A stretch of 64,000 bases of DNA from Ruminococcus sp. (GCA_017470535.1 JAFUYP010000005.1:41301-105300); one strand, 5' to 3'. Shown: positions 17,783-26,846, counted from the first letter of the stretch. Notes: a model not told the origin generated them from the sequence alone. A program made the numbers and translations.

Positions 17783-18412
17783 TTAGCCTCTGATCCTGTA
17801 AAGAATTTCTGTATAGATCTGATAGATGAAAACATAGAGCTGCTGGAACAGCGATATGAGCAGTACTGCAAGGAACAGTATAAGAAGCATTACTATAAGC
17901 GTTCCCACCATTGATGCCAGTGTCTTCAAAAATGAATACTGGTGTGCTGCTCTCATTGCCTGGATCATCAGAATGACTGACCAGCCAAGGCCTATCCACT
18001 GAACTGCTGTTATCCATATGGATTCATCTTTTATAAGCACATTTGAAAGTATTACTGCTATGAATGTGCATACTATATAAGGAACGAGCGCATATGCTGA
18101 ATAAATAAATATCTTCTTGAATGTACCCTCACCGTCAAGGAGCGTACACAGCGCCCAGTTTCCTACTACCCATGTTATAAAGTACACTACCGACTGCACC
18201 AGGAGCGGCACGACGTTGAATACCTTAACATAGTTCTCGTTATAAGCAAAGCCCGTCAACTGGTGGTCAACGACCATTGCTATGAACAGGAATACTACGA
18301 TCGTGATCGACACGGGGATAGAGCCTTTCTTCTTCCAGCGAAGATCCTCAAACCCCTCAACAGGATGGAAAATGCAATGCTTGAGCCATCCGATCGTGGA
18401 ATATTCATACAT
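17783..18412 (-). CDS. YIP1 family membrane protein
   Basis: 209 residues with about five membrane segments. The N-terminus (WLKHCIFHPVEGFEDLRWKKKGS) and the alternating hydrophobic blocks (VVPLLVQSVVYFITWVVGNWAL; YSAYALVPYIVCTFIAVIL; WIGLGWSVILMIQAMRAAH) fit the bacterial YIP1 family. Function in bacteria is not established. GGGGGG precedes the ATG. It sits 14 bp after the NHL-propeller gene and 26 bp before the DUF5696 gene in the ABC operon, so it is probably a structural part of the same envelope complex. Confidence 0.82.
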   Translation of the reverse strand: MYEYSTIGWLKHCIFHPVEGFEDLRWKKKGSIPVSITIVVFLFIAMVVDHQLTGFAYNENYVKVFNVVPLLVQSVVYFITWVVGNWALCTLLDGEGTFKKIFIYSAYALVPYIVCTFIAVILSNVLIKDESIWITAVQWIGLGWSVILMIQAMRAAHQYSFLKTLASMVGTLIVMLLILFLAVLLISLFQQLYVFIYQIYTEILYRIRG

Positions 18413-18426
18413 ATTATTTTCCCCCC

Positions 18427-20001
18427 TTAGATTCTTTCACGCTCGTGTATTACGATTATACCCTTATTGATAAGTACCTTTCTTACTATAAGGAGTACAA
18501 CGAGTACAGCGATTATGATTATGATTGCTACGAAGTGATCTCTCAGGAAGTCCTGTCTTGCATACTTGAATGCCTTATCGTAGTCATCTCTGTCGTATGC
18601 GAGCTTGAAGTAATCAAGAGCATCATTATACTTTTCCTGATTTAGTGACGCCTTACCCAGTCCGATATAGCCGAGGGTATAAAGACCGTCTCTGTCCATT
18701 ACGTTGTTCCAGTAAGGAACTGCGTCTGTATACTTACCCTCATCGTACAGCACGACTGCCTTATGCACCTGCTGACCAAAGGTCGTAGTAGTAAAGACTG
18801 TGATGTCGTTCTTTGCGCCGTCTATTACATAGACATTCTCGCCGAGAGTCTCGACTGCGTTAGGCTGTGAGAAGGAGCCTCTCTGGTCGGCGGTAGAGTT
18901 CTTTGTACCGAAGATACAGATAAGGTTTGCGTTCTTATCGTACTGGAAAACTCTTCCCGTTTCAAAGTCGAGCACGTTCATCCTGCCCGTCTTATCGACA
19001 ACTATGTCTGTGAGCATCTTATTATGCTTCTTATTTGAAACTGAATCCCACACGGCATCTGTTATATCGCCGAACTTATACTCATTACCTGCGTTATTAT
19101 CCCAGATATTATAGCCTGCGGAGTTGAGCTTCTTTACAGCGTCGGTCGAGGTATTGCCCTTTTCTGTTACTGTATAGATAAAGCCGTCCGAGTCTATATC
19201 AAAGTTATTATACTCAGCAGGTACGTTTCTTTCCATAGCGCTTATCTGGTCGTTAGATGCTATCTTTCTCCAGAGTGTCTGAGCGATGACCTTTGCGGTA
19301 ACTTCAACTCTGTTAGCGCCGTAGAAGCCTGTGAATGAGCCGTCTCTTGAAAACTGCACCGCACCGGTATTTACTGATGTAACTACCGCATACACGTTTT
19401 CAGCGTTATCGGCTATTACCTTTGAGGGGTTGAATGTTGACTGTGTATACAGTGCCTCCTCAGGTTTTGTGTATTCAAGCACCATTGACAGCTTATTATC
19501 AGTTGTCAGCTTAGCCTTGACTACTCTTGAATTCTTATTGTCTGCGATGTACACCATTTTATCTGCCGAATAGATACTGTTTTTAACATACAGTCCCATA
19601 GGCTCGTTGAATGTCGAGCCATCGACATCATAGTAAACACCCAACAGTTTGAAATCTTCATTTGTTCTGATTATCCTGTTATTGCCTGTATCGGCTATCC
19701 AGAACTCTCTTGAATCATCGTCGCAGAACAGATCCTTCGCACCACTCAGCGTAACGACTGCGTCCTCGCTCACAAAGAACGGACTTGACGGGTCACGCAG
19801 CTGGGTGAGTCCTATTTCCTCGCCCGTTATGGTCTTAGAGATCCTATATGCGCTCTGTGAGGGGATAGGCTCCTCCCACGAGTCATAGCTATATGAATTA
19901 TACGGCTCATCTGCGAGTGCCGTTATCGTCATGACCGAGCAAAGCGACGCTGTCAAAGCAAGAGTGAGGATACGTTTGATCTTTTTTCTTATTGCTGACA
20001 T
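18427..20001 (-). CDS. NHL-type beta-propeller / TPR membrane-anchored protein
   Basis: 524 residues from the ATG at 20001 (an in-frame GTG at 20010 is the alternative). A signal peptide ends ITALADEP. A six-bladed NHL-like propeller spans about 60-400, with repeats such as EFWIADTGNNRIIRTNEDFKL, VYIADNKNSRVVKAKL and VYVIDGAKNDITVF. A short TPR-like helical region follows (about 415-475, YIGLGKASLNQEKYNDALDY). One C-terminal membrane helix (about 488-510) and a short basic tail place most of the protein outside the cell. NHL propellers usually bind proteins or ligands. No enzyme motif is evident. Confidence 0.8.
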   Translation of the reverse strand: MSAIRKKIKRILTLALTASLCSVMTITALADEPYNSYSYDSWEEPIPSQSAYRISKTITGEEIGLTQLRDPSSPFFVSEDAVVTLSGAKDLFCDDDSREFWIADTGNNRIIRTNEDFKLLGVYYDVDGSTFNEPMGLYVKNSIYSADKMVYIADNKNSRVVKAKLTTDNKLSMVLEYTKPEEALYTQSTFNPSKVIADNAENVYAVVTSVNTGAVQFSRDGSFTGFYGANRVEVTAKVIAQTLWRKIASNDQISAMERNVPAEYNNFDIDSDGFIYTVTEKGNTSTDAVKKLNSAGYNIWDNNAGNEYKFGDITDAVWDSVSNKKHNKMLTDIVVDKTGRMNVLDFETGRVFQYDKNANLICIFGTKNSTADQRGSFSQPNAVETLGENVYVIDGAKNDITVFTTTTFGQQVHKAVVLYDEGKYTDAVPYWNNVMDRDGLYTLGYIGLGKASLNQEKYNDALDYFKLAYDRDDYDKAFKYARQDFLRDHFVAIIIIIAVLVVLLIVRKVLINKGIIVIHERERI

Positions 20002-20039
20002 GCTTTTCACCTTTTCCTTTATAAATTTATAGGGTCGTA

Positions 20040-20936
20040 TTAATCCTTGATACCCGAATTAGCCATTGTTTCCATAACGTTTGACTGTGCTATGAGGAAT
20101 ACAACGAGCGGCGGGATAAGGAGTACAACTGCCGCTGCGTAAACAGCGCCCTGTCTGGAAAGACCGGTCATTGAGATCTGCTGAACTATGGTAGGCAGTG
20201 TCTTTAATTCTTCTGAATAGATAAGCACGCCGCCCTGCATATTCCATGCGCCCTGGAACGCAAAGATTATCAGCGTCATGATAGCAGGCTTGGAGTTGGG
20301 CACCACTATCTGCCAGCATATCCTGAACAGACCTGCACCGTCCATCTTTGCAGCCTCTATCATCGAATCGTGTATCGTTGACATACTCTGTCTCATAAGG
20401 AACAGTCCGAGAGGTGTTGCGATGTTAGGAAGAATGAGTGCGCCGTATGTATCTATAAGACCTAACTTAGAGAGTACGAGGAATGTCATGATCCATGTTG
20501 CCTGTGATGAGAAAAGGAGGGCGGTAACGATGATCTTATTCAAAAGATTAACGCCCGGGAAGCGGCACTTTGCAAGTGCGAATGCCGCACAGCAGCAAAC
20601 GAAGAGGTTTCCTGCACATACAACTATCGTAATGAATACTGAGTTGAAGATATATCTTGAGAGCGGCACCCACATATTGGAGGCGATGCTCACAAGGTCT
20701 GAGAAGTTCTTGAGTGTCGGGTTAAGTACATAGAGCTTCGGTGGGAATACGAACAGCTCTTCTACCGGCTTTATCGACTGAACAAGCGAGTAGTACAGCG
20801 GGAACAGCATGAATGCGCCAAGCAGACACAGGAATATGAATATCGCTATATCGCCGCCGAGAGATCCGTTTACTCTCTTCTTTTTATCCTTGACCTTTAG
20901 CTTCTCAATGGAAGTCTTTTTCTTTTTTCTTGCCAT
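20040..20936 (-). CDS. Carbohydrate-type ABC transporter permease (MalG-like), first pair
   Basis: 298 residues. A basic N-terminus (MARKKKKTSIEKLKVKDKKK) is followed by six membrane segments. The EAA loop is IEAAKMDGAGLFRICWQIVVP. Size is normal for the family. It follows its MalF-like partner by 18 bp and is followed by the NHL-propeller gene. Together with that partner it forms a first complete permease heterodimer directly behind the solute-binding protein. Confidence 0.93.
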   Translation of the reverse strand: MARKKKKTSIEKLKVKDKKKRVNGSLGGDIAIFIFLCLLGAFMLFPLYYSLVQSIKPVEELFVFPPKLYVLNPTLKNFSDLVSIASNMWVPLSRYIFNSVFITIVVCAGNLFVCCCAAFALAKCRFPGVNLLNKIIVTALLFSSQATWIMTFLVLSKLGLIDTYGALILPNIATPLGLFLMRQSMSTIHDSMIEAAKMDGAGLFRICWQIVVPNSKPAIMTLIIFAFQGAWNMQGGVLIYSEELKTLPTIVQQISMTGLSRQGAVYAAAVVLLIPPLVVFLIAQSNVMETMANSGIKD

Positions 20937-20954
20937 TTCGTATACTCACCTCCC

Positions 20955-21893
20955 TTAGTCGATATACTTGGCGAGCAGTGAATTGATGCCCTTGTTTGCA
21001 AGCAGCATGGCTGCGAACAGTACAAAGCATATTGCCGCCGAGTAACCCATTTCAAAACGGATATAACCGTAGTCTGTTGCGTGGTTCATGATAGTATGTG
21101 CAGCGTAGTCTGACGAAGGAAGACCTACAAGTGCCTGACCTACCGCACCAACTGTGAACGACGAGGAGATCTGAAGAACTGCTGCGAAGAGGAGCTGCGG
21201 TCCCATTGAAGGAACTGTTATCATGAAAAGCTCCTGCCATCTGTTCTTGATACCCTCGATAGCGCCTGCCTCATACATCGACTTGTCGATATTCTGGAAG
21301 CCTGCACGGAGTGCAAGGAAGCCTGCGCCCATTGAGATCCACAGCTGTACTACTATACAAACGCCTAAGATGTAGTTAGTGTCTGTAAGGAACTGAACAG
21401 GCTGTGTGAATATACCTATGTCCATGAGAACGGAGTTTACATAGCCGTTAGCGTCGCCCGAAAGGATCAGCTGCCAGATAACGTATACTGACGTAGTCAT
21501 TGAAGGAGCATAGAACACGAATGTAAAGAATGTTTTGAGTACCGGATGCATCTCATTGATGAGCCATGCAAGTATGAAGCTCAGGATATACGAGAAAGGT
21601 CCGGTGAACACTGCGAATATCAGTGTGTTTCTTACTGCGATGAGGAATACCTCGTCGTTCAAGAACAATGTCTTGAAGTTTGACAGACCGACATACTTAG
21701 GGAACTGCACCATGTTGAAGTTTGTAAAACCAACAGGCAGCGACATAACGATCGGCACTATCAGGAAAATTATAAACAGGATCATAAAGGGAGCCATTAG
21801 TCCATAGCACGCTTTATTTACCTTGATCATGTGCCATGTATAAGTCCACTTACCGGCTTTATTCATTGGCACCTGCTCATTATTTTTAGCCAT
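20955..21893 (-). CDS. Carbohydrate-type ABC transporter permease (MalF-like), first pair
   Basis: 312 residues with six membrane segments. The EAA loop reads YEAGAIEGIKNRWQELFMITVP. It starts 21 bp after the solute-binding protein gene, the standard order of CUT1 importers. No MalK/MsmK-type ATPase with a C-terminal OB/TOBE domain is encoded in the operon or window. Confidence 0.93.
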   Translation of the reverse strand: MAKNNEQVPMNKAGKWTYTWHMIKVNKACYGLMAPFMILFIIFLIVPIVMSLPVGFTNFNMVQFPKYVGLSNFKTLFLNDEVFLIAVRNTLIFAVFTGPFSYILSFILAWLINEMHPVLKTFFTFVFYAPSMTTSVYVIWQLILSGDANGYVNSVLMDIGIFTQPVQFLTDTNYILGVCIVVQLWISMGAGFLALRAGFQNIDKSMYEAGAIEGIKNRWQELFMITVPSMGPQLLFAAVLQISSSFTVGAVGQALVGLPSSDYAAHTIMNHATDYGYIRFEMGYSAAICFVLFAAMLLANKGINSLLAKYID

Positions 21894-21914
21894 ATCTTAA
21901 TTACCCTCCCCTTG

Positions 21915-24842
21915 TCAGTCGTCCTTGTATACATCAAGGTCATCGAGCTTACGAGTTATCTCGTCGTTGATGTCCTTATTGTACCAGAAGAGTGTATCTC
22001 TTGCGTTATCAGCATCATTAACTACCTGTCTGAATGCGTTCATAAGGTTTCTTGTAACGCCGTAGGAAGCAGGGATAACAGGGATCTCTACCTGTGAATC
22101 GAGCTGTTCTCTGAGCTTATTATACTCAGATGTCGTCCATGAGAGGTTTGCAAGAGCGTCAACGTTTGCTGTTGCATATCTGCCCATGATACCGAGGACT
22201 GACTCGATGTCCTGACCGTACTCGGTCTGTGCTTCCGTAGATGTGAACCACTTCACGAAATCCCATGCGCCGTCAACATCAGGAGCCTTCTTGAATATTA
22301 CGACACCGGAGCCTGCCGAGCTTGCTGAGTGGTTGATAGAGCCGTCGCTCTGTACTGTACCCGGTACCGGCTGGAAGCCCCAGCAGCCCTTGATCTCAGG
22401 AGCAGCTGTCGTGAGCTGGTTTGCGAAGCTGTAGTTATTGATTATGATAGGCATATCACCCATTCTGAATCTTGTGAATGCGTCGTATGTCTGTGAGAAG
22501 CTGTATGTAGTATAGAACTTAGTCCACTTATCGAATGCTTCAACAGCTTCATTCTTATCAAAGTTCGTCTTTGTCTGATCTTCGTTATAGTAGTTGATAC
22601 CCTGCTGGAGGAGGAGCATTGCGAATGTATTACCAGCCTCAGTAGTTGCCGAGATCTGTGTAACGCCTGCTGAGCCCATCTGTGCGAGGATAAGACCAAC
22701 TTCCATATAGTTTCGCTGGAGTGCAGGGAGAACATTTATAAGCCCGTCCCATGTATTAAGGTCTGTTGCCGGGTCTATACCGTACTCTGCAAGTATATCC
22801 GAGCGGTAGAAAAGCATCGGGAACTGCTGTTCGAGCGGTATGCCGTATGTGCCGCCGTTATACTGGTAAAGCACCATAGCGTCCTTTGAGAAGTTCTTTG
22901 TGACTTCGTCGTAGCCGTCGAGCTTTGATACATCAACAAGCACATCTCGTGCCGCAAGCTGTATCGGGTAGTCACCGCCTAAGTAAAGTGCGATGTCAGG
23001 ACCCTTGCCCGAGAATGTAGCCTCAACGATACCGCCGACAACGAGCTTTACGTTTATCTTGGTCTTTGCATCGAGGTTATAGCCGTTATTGATGATATTT
23101 GTAACTACCTTTGCGTTATCTCTACCTGTGGTGATCCAGGCTGTCATAACGCCGTCGGAGCCTTCTTCAAGGTCTGAAAGTGAGTTATAGTCCTCAAAGA
23201 ACGAACCTATGAACTTGGAGAAGCCGTATGAAAGGCTCTTGAAGAACGAGCTGTCAGCTGAGGTGAAGTCCTCGTCTGATGAGCAAAGCTCGATCATATC
23301 CACTTCAAGCGGCTGCGCACGGTACTGTGATACCCATGCGGATACTGCCGTGATATTATCCTTGATCTGGGACATCATAGAAGGTATCCTGTCAGGCTTG
23401 TCAACGCACTTATCAAGGATTATCGCCATTGTTCTGAGCGTTACAGCCTCTGTACCGCCTGTACCCGAAAGATCCTCGATCTTAGCCTGTGCGTCTGTCA
23501 GCTGCTTTGAGAACTTCTCAAAGTCTGAGATACACTCAGGGATAGCCTTATCTATATTATAGTTATTATACTCGTCAGGTGAAGGACCTGTGATCTGACG
23601 TATCTGTCTGTAATAGCTGTTGGTATTATAAACGATAGTGTCGATCTCGTCCATTATCTCGCCTATCTCGCCGGGGATAGCTTCGAGAGTAAGTGTATTG
23701 GTGCCGGATTCAAGGTAGAAATACATCGGGTCACCGCCGACTGACGGTGATGTTACGACCCAGTCTGTATCGTAGTAGAACTTGATCTGGTCTGCTTCCT
23801 TATAAGGTACCTTGCCGTTTATGAGCAGACGCCTGTTGGAATACATACCACGCATCTGATCCTGTCTTGCTCTTATACCTATCTTATACCAGCCTGCCGA
23901 ATCTACTGTGAACTCCCAGGTGGCTGCCTGTGTTGCGTTTTTCCAGTTGCCGCCGCCGCCTATGGTGTTATACTTTTCCTTTGTCGGTGATGAGCCGTTT
24001 GAGGAAGAAGTAAGATAAGATGTATTATCAGATGTCGGGAAGAGCGTCTTGTCAGATTTATACTTTGCAAGCTCGCCTTCAAGAGTTATCCTCTTGCCCG
24101 AAACAGATGATGTATCAGGTGTTACCGATGAATACTCAGGCAATTCCTCATTATTATGGAATTTTATATAGTTGATAGCCACCTGTGCCTTTTCCGATTC
24201 GAGAGTTATCTTATGGCTGCCAGCCTCAAGATAGAATGACAGAGGATAGTTTGAAAGACCGTCTATGTCCTCCAGATCCTTTGTCTGCCACTGAACGAGC
24301 TGCTGCTGACCGGGACGTATATCGTTGCCCTTTGCGTCAGTGTCGATCTTGTCGCCCGACTCATTCACCCATACCTTCGGAAGAGTTAAACGCTCTGCCG
24401 TTGCGTAGGGCAGCTTGCCGTCGATAAGAAGTCCGAACTCAACGTCCGAGGTAGTGCTCTCGAGCGCTTCATAATCAAACTCTGCGACATAAAGACCCGT
24501 CTGTGCAACGTCAATGTCAAATTCAACAGAACCTGTCTGACTTGCCCATTTAAAAACGTTATCCTTTCCGTCTACCGTTTCGATAGAATAGGTGATGTCG
24601 GAATCTTCAACAGCCTTCAGATTCGTTCCCTTCACCTCGATCTCTTCGCTCGGACGTGCTGCGTCCGCATACCTTTTAAGATATGCGCTGTATGTATTTT
24701 CCCTTTTTGCAGCGTCTACCGCTTCCGCAGATGCCTCGTTGCTCGCCGAGGACTCTGATGCCATTGCAGTCGGCGCCAGGGAAAGCACAAGTGCGGCAGC
24801 CATAGCCGTCGAAGCAATACGCCTAAACCTTGTGTGTTTCAC
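21915..24842 (-). CDS. Very large extracellular solute-binding protein with N-terminal CBM-like domains
   Basis: 975 residues, roughly twice a normal family-1 solute-binding protein. It starts at GTG (AAAGGTGG upstream). The signal peptide ends TAMASESS. There is no lipobox Cys, so it is not a classical lipoprotein. Two beta-rich modules follow (about 50-240 and 255-420), each with a motif like LESGTNTLTLEAIPGEIGEI or LEAGSHKITLESEKAQVAINYIKFH. These resemble CBM6/35-type carbohydrate modules. A helical stretch at about 430-560 leads to a binding-protein lobe from about 570 (VMTAWITTGRDNAKVVTNIIN, GPDIALYLGGDYPIQLAARDVLVDVS, YGIPLEQQFPMLFYRSDIL). The likely ligand is a polysaccharide or its breakdown product, by inference. 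Confidence 0.87.
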   Translation of the reverse strand: MKHTRFRRIASTAMAAALVLSLAPTAMASESSASNEASAEAVDAAKRENTYSAYLKRYADAARPSEEIEVKGTNLKAVEDSDITYSIETVDGKDNVFKWASQTGSVEFDIDVAQTGLYVAEFDYEALESTTSDVEFGLLIDGKLPYATAERLTLPKVWVNESGDKIDTDAKGNDIRPGQQQLVQWQTKDLEDIDGLSNYPLSFYLEAGSHKITLESEKAQVAINYIKFHNNEELPEYSSVTPDTSSVSGKRITLEGELAKYKSDKTLFPTSDNTSYLTSSSNGSSPTKEKYNTIGGGGNWKNATQAATWEFTVDSAGWYKIGIRARQDQMRGMYSNRRLLINGKVPYKEADQIKFYYDTDWVVTSPSVGGDPMYFYLESGTNTLTLEAIPGEIGEIMDEIDTIVYNTNSYYRQIRQITGPSPDEYNNYNIDKAIPECISDFEKFSKQLTDAQAKIEDLSGTGGTEAVTLRTMAIILDKCVDKPDRIPSMMSQIKDNITAVSAWVSQYRAQPLEVDMIELCSSDEDFTSADSSFFKSLSYGFSKFIGSFFEDYNSLSDLEEGSDGVMTAWITTGRDNAKVVTNIINNGYNLDAKTKINVKLVVGGIVEATFSGKGPDIALYLGGDYPIQLAARDVLVDVSKLDGYDEVTKNFSKDAMVLYQYNGGTYGIPLEQQFPMLFYRSDILAEYGIDPATDLNTWDGLINVLPALQRNYMEVGLILAQMGSAGVTQISATTEAGNTFAMLLLQQGINYYNEDQTKTNFDKNEAVEAFDKWTKFYTTYSFSQTYDAFTRFRMGDMPIIINNYSFANQLTTAAPEIKGCWGFQPVPGTVQSDGSINHSASSAGSGVVIFKKAPDVDGAWDFVKWFTSTEAQTEYGQDIESVLGIMGRYATANVDALANLSWTTSEYNKLREQLDSQVEIPVIPASYGVTRNLMNAFRQVVNDADNARDTLFWYNKDINDEITRKLDDLDVYKDD

Positions 24843-24958
24843 TGTTTAGTCCACCTTTCTTACTTAATTTGCTGATATATCACCATGACGGAGAATTCTT
24901 TTATTACGCTTGGGGTACGCAGGTCTCAGCGCCCTGCGCTTTCAAGCGGTCATCTTGT
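24843..24958 (-). other. Intercistronic gap before the solute-binding protein gene
   Basis: 116 bp, the only sizeable gap inside the ABC operon. It holds a small hairpin CGCAGG/CCTGCG (24918-24938) and no promoter or gene that I can support. Confidence 0.4.
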
Positions 24959-25894
24959 CTATGAAGGCGGTGTAAGTCTTATACCTTTACCATCATCATC
25001 AAGCTCGACCCTTACTCTGTCGCCGCCCTTTAAGCCGAGAGCCTCCAGCTGTTCCTTTGGTATCTGGAGTCTTCCCGATCTGTCGAGCACCGCAAGCTCT
25101 TCATGAACTGTCTCCTGCTCTTCATCTTCATGTGTGAGCATATCGTCCATTTCATCAAGCTCTGCGGCGTACGAGCGTTTTCGTACTATTTCCGAGCTGG
25201 TACGCCCGTCCCTGATAGCTACGACCCTGTCGATATGATTTGCCAGCTTGACATCGTGCGTAACTATCACTACGGTGATCCCCTCGGACTTATTAAGCTC
25301 CTTGAAAATATCAAGTATCTTATTTGATGTTTTTGTATCCACCGACCCTGTCGGCTCATCTGCAAGCAGCAGTCTTGGCTTATTCGCAAGTGCTATGGCT
25401 ATCGCCACCCTTTGCTGCTCACCGCCCGACATCTGTTCAAGGCGTGAATTCTTTCTATGCGAAAGCCCTACCTTTTCGAGAAGCTCTGACGCCCTTTTCC
25501 TTCTCTCCTTAGCAGAGGAAAGTATCATAGGCATCTCGACGTTCTGCAAAGCGGTAAGGTACGGTATGAGATTCCTCGCATTGTTCTGCCACACGAACCC
25601 CACCGTTTCACGCTTATACTGCATATAGTCCTTATCGGTGAATTTTAAAAGATTCTTGCCGTCTATATAAAGACTGCCTGCCGACGGCCGGTCAAGACCG
25701 CCCAGCATATTGAGCAGTGTAGACTTGCCCGAGCCTGAGTTGCCGACTATCGCCATAAGCTCGCCCTTTTTTACATCAAGGTCAAGCCCCTGCAAAGCGA
25801 CCACCTCGACCTCATCGGTCTTATATATCTTGACAAGGTTCTCGCATCTTATCATATATTCTTCATTTTCAGCGGCAGATATTTCATCACTCAA
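24959..25894 (-). CDS. MacB/LolD-type ABC ATPase with C-terminal AbrB-like domain
   Basis: 311 residues. The nucleotide-binding domain spans about 15-240, with Walker A GNSGSGKST (51-59), signature MSGGEQQRVAIAIALA (from 155), Walker B LLLADEPTGSVD (from 175) and H-loop VTHD. After an acidic linker (about 245-265) the C-terminus (about 267-308) reads LAVLDRSGRLQIPKEQLEAL followed by GLKGGDRVRVELDDDGKGI. This is the pattern of a SpoVT/AbrB swapped-hairpin domain, normally DNA-binding or dimerising. The ATPase type is that of MacB, LolD and YtrE, which work with FtsX-like permeases and not with CUT1 sugar permeases. The gene overlaps the stop of the first ATPase by 8 bp and precedes the solute-binding protein. 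Confidence 0.88.
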   Translation of the reverse strand: MSDEISAAENEEYMIRCENLVKIYKTDEVEVVALQGLDLDVKKGELMAIVGNSGSGKSTLLNMLGGLDRPSAGSLYIDGKNLLKFTDKDYMQYKRETVGFVWQNNARNLIPYLTALQNVEMPMILSSAKERRKRASELLEKVGLSHRKNSRLEQMSGGEQQRVAIAIALANKPRLLLADEPTGSVDTKTSNKILDIFKELNKSEGITVVIVTHDVKLANHIDRVVAIRDGRTSSEIVRKRSYAAELDEMDDMLTHEDEEQETVHEELAVLDRSGRLQIPKEQLEALGLKGGDRVRVELDDDGKGIRLTPPS

Positions 25895-26585
25895 CTATCT
25901 CACCGTCCTCTAACGTATACACCCTGTCGGCGATCTCGACCATACTCGGGTCATGCGTTGTCATGATTATAGTCATGCCGTGCTGCGCCACAAGCTCCTT
26001 GAAGAGTTTGACGACGTGCAGCCCCGTAGCAGTATCAAGCTCTGCCGTAGGCTCATCGGCAAATATTATCTTGGGATCATGGGCTATCGCCCGTGCTATC
26101 GCAACTCTCTGCTGCTCACCGCCCGACATCTCGGGAGGACGGTGATACATTCTCTTTGACAGCCCGACGTTTTCAAGCACTTCCTTCACACGCTTATCCC
26201 TCATCTTATAAGGATAGCCTGCGAGCCGCAGTCCGAACTCGACATTCTCATAAGCCGTCATACCGGACATCAGTGCGACCGACTGGAACACGAAAGCCAT
26301 CTCATATCTTCTCAGATCGTCACGCTTTGCTTCACTGAGCTTCGTTATATCCTTACCGTCGAACATGACCTTGCCGGATGTTGGCTTATCAAGTGCGCCC
26401 ATTATATTTATAAGTGTAGTCTTACCGCTGCCCGAACGCCCACGAAGTATAGTGAGCTTGCCCGACTCTATCTCGGCATTGATGCCTTTGAGCGCTGAGA
26501 CCACGCTGCCGTCGCCGATCTTGAAATCCCTGCCGACATCGACAACATCAAGTATTACATTTTCCGTGAGCTTTGCATTTTCCAT
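25887..26585 (-). CDS. MacB/LolD-type ABC ATPase
   Basis: 232 residues from the ATG at 26585, chosen because GAGGT lies 7 nt upstream. An in-frame ATG at 26609 has no ribosome binding site. Walker A is GRSGSGKTT (about 49-57), the signature is MSGGEQQRVAIARAIA, Walker B is KIIFADEPTAELD and the H-loop is TTHD. It is a plain nucleotide-binding domain with no C-terminal extension. As first gene of the ten-gene operon it pairs with the AbrB-tailed ATPase. The two could form a heterodimer. No FtsX-like permease is present to receive them, so they may drive the sugar-type permeases. Confidence 0.9.
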   Translation of the reverse strand: MENAKLTENVILDVVDVGRDFKIGDGSVVSALKGINAEIESGKLTILRGRSGSGKTTLINIMGALDKPTSGKVMFDGKDITKLSEAKRDDLRRYEMAFVFQSVALMSGMTAYENVEFGLRLAGYPYKMRDKRVKEVLENVGLSKRMYHRPPEMSGGEQQRVAIARAIAHDPKIIFADEPTAELDTATGLHVVKLFKELVAQHGMTIIMTTHDPSMVEIADRVYTLEDGEIVE

Positions 26586-26655
26586 ACCAGTTACCTCAGA
26601 TATGCACATTCATGCACAATTTACACACGCCGCTGTCACATTGCAGGGCTTTTAA

Positions 26656-26703
26656 AAAGCGGTACTATTATTACGGGGTTCATATTCCCATAAAAACCGC
26701 TTT
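26656..26703 (-). terminator. Leader hairpin of the ABC operon (possible attenuator)
   Basis: Stem AAAGCGGT/ACCGCTTT with a nested GGG..CCC stem. On the minus strand it is followed by TTTTTAAA, about 70 nt before the first start codon. It has the form of a weak intrinsic terminator within the 5' leader. Confidence 0.4.
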
Positions 26704-26706
26704 GCT

Positions 26707-26721
26707 TGTGCATTTTGCACA
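26707..26721. promoter_or_regulatory. Palindromic operator candidate TGTGCA-TTT-TGCACA
   Basis: Perfect 6-3-6 inverted repeat in the leader of the ABC operon, about 125 nt downstream of its -10. The same architecture recurs at 26924-26938. Confidence 0.5.
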
Positions 26722-26846
26722 TATAGCGACCTGACGCCGCCGCAACACATGATATAGTAAAATTGTTCAAAAAAACTTTGATTGCTTGTTGATTTTGACG
26801 CACTTTTGGTCAAAATTCTCAAAAAGAGCTTATTTAGCTAATCTTA

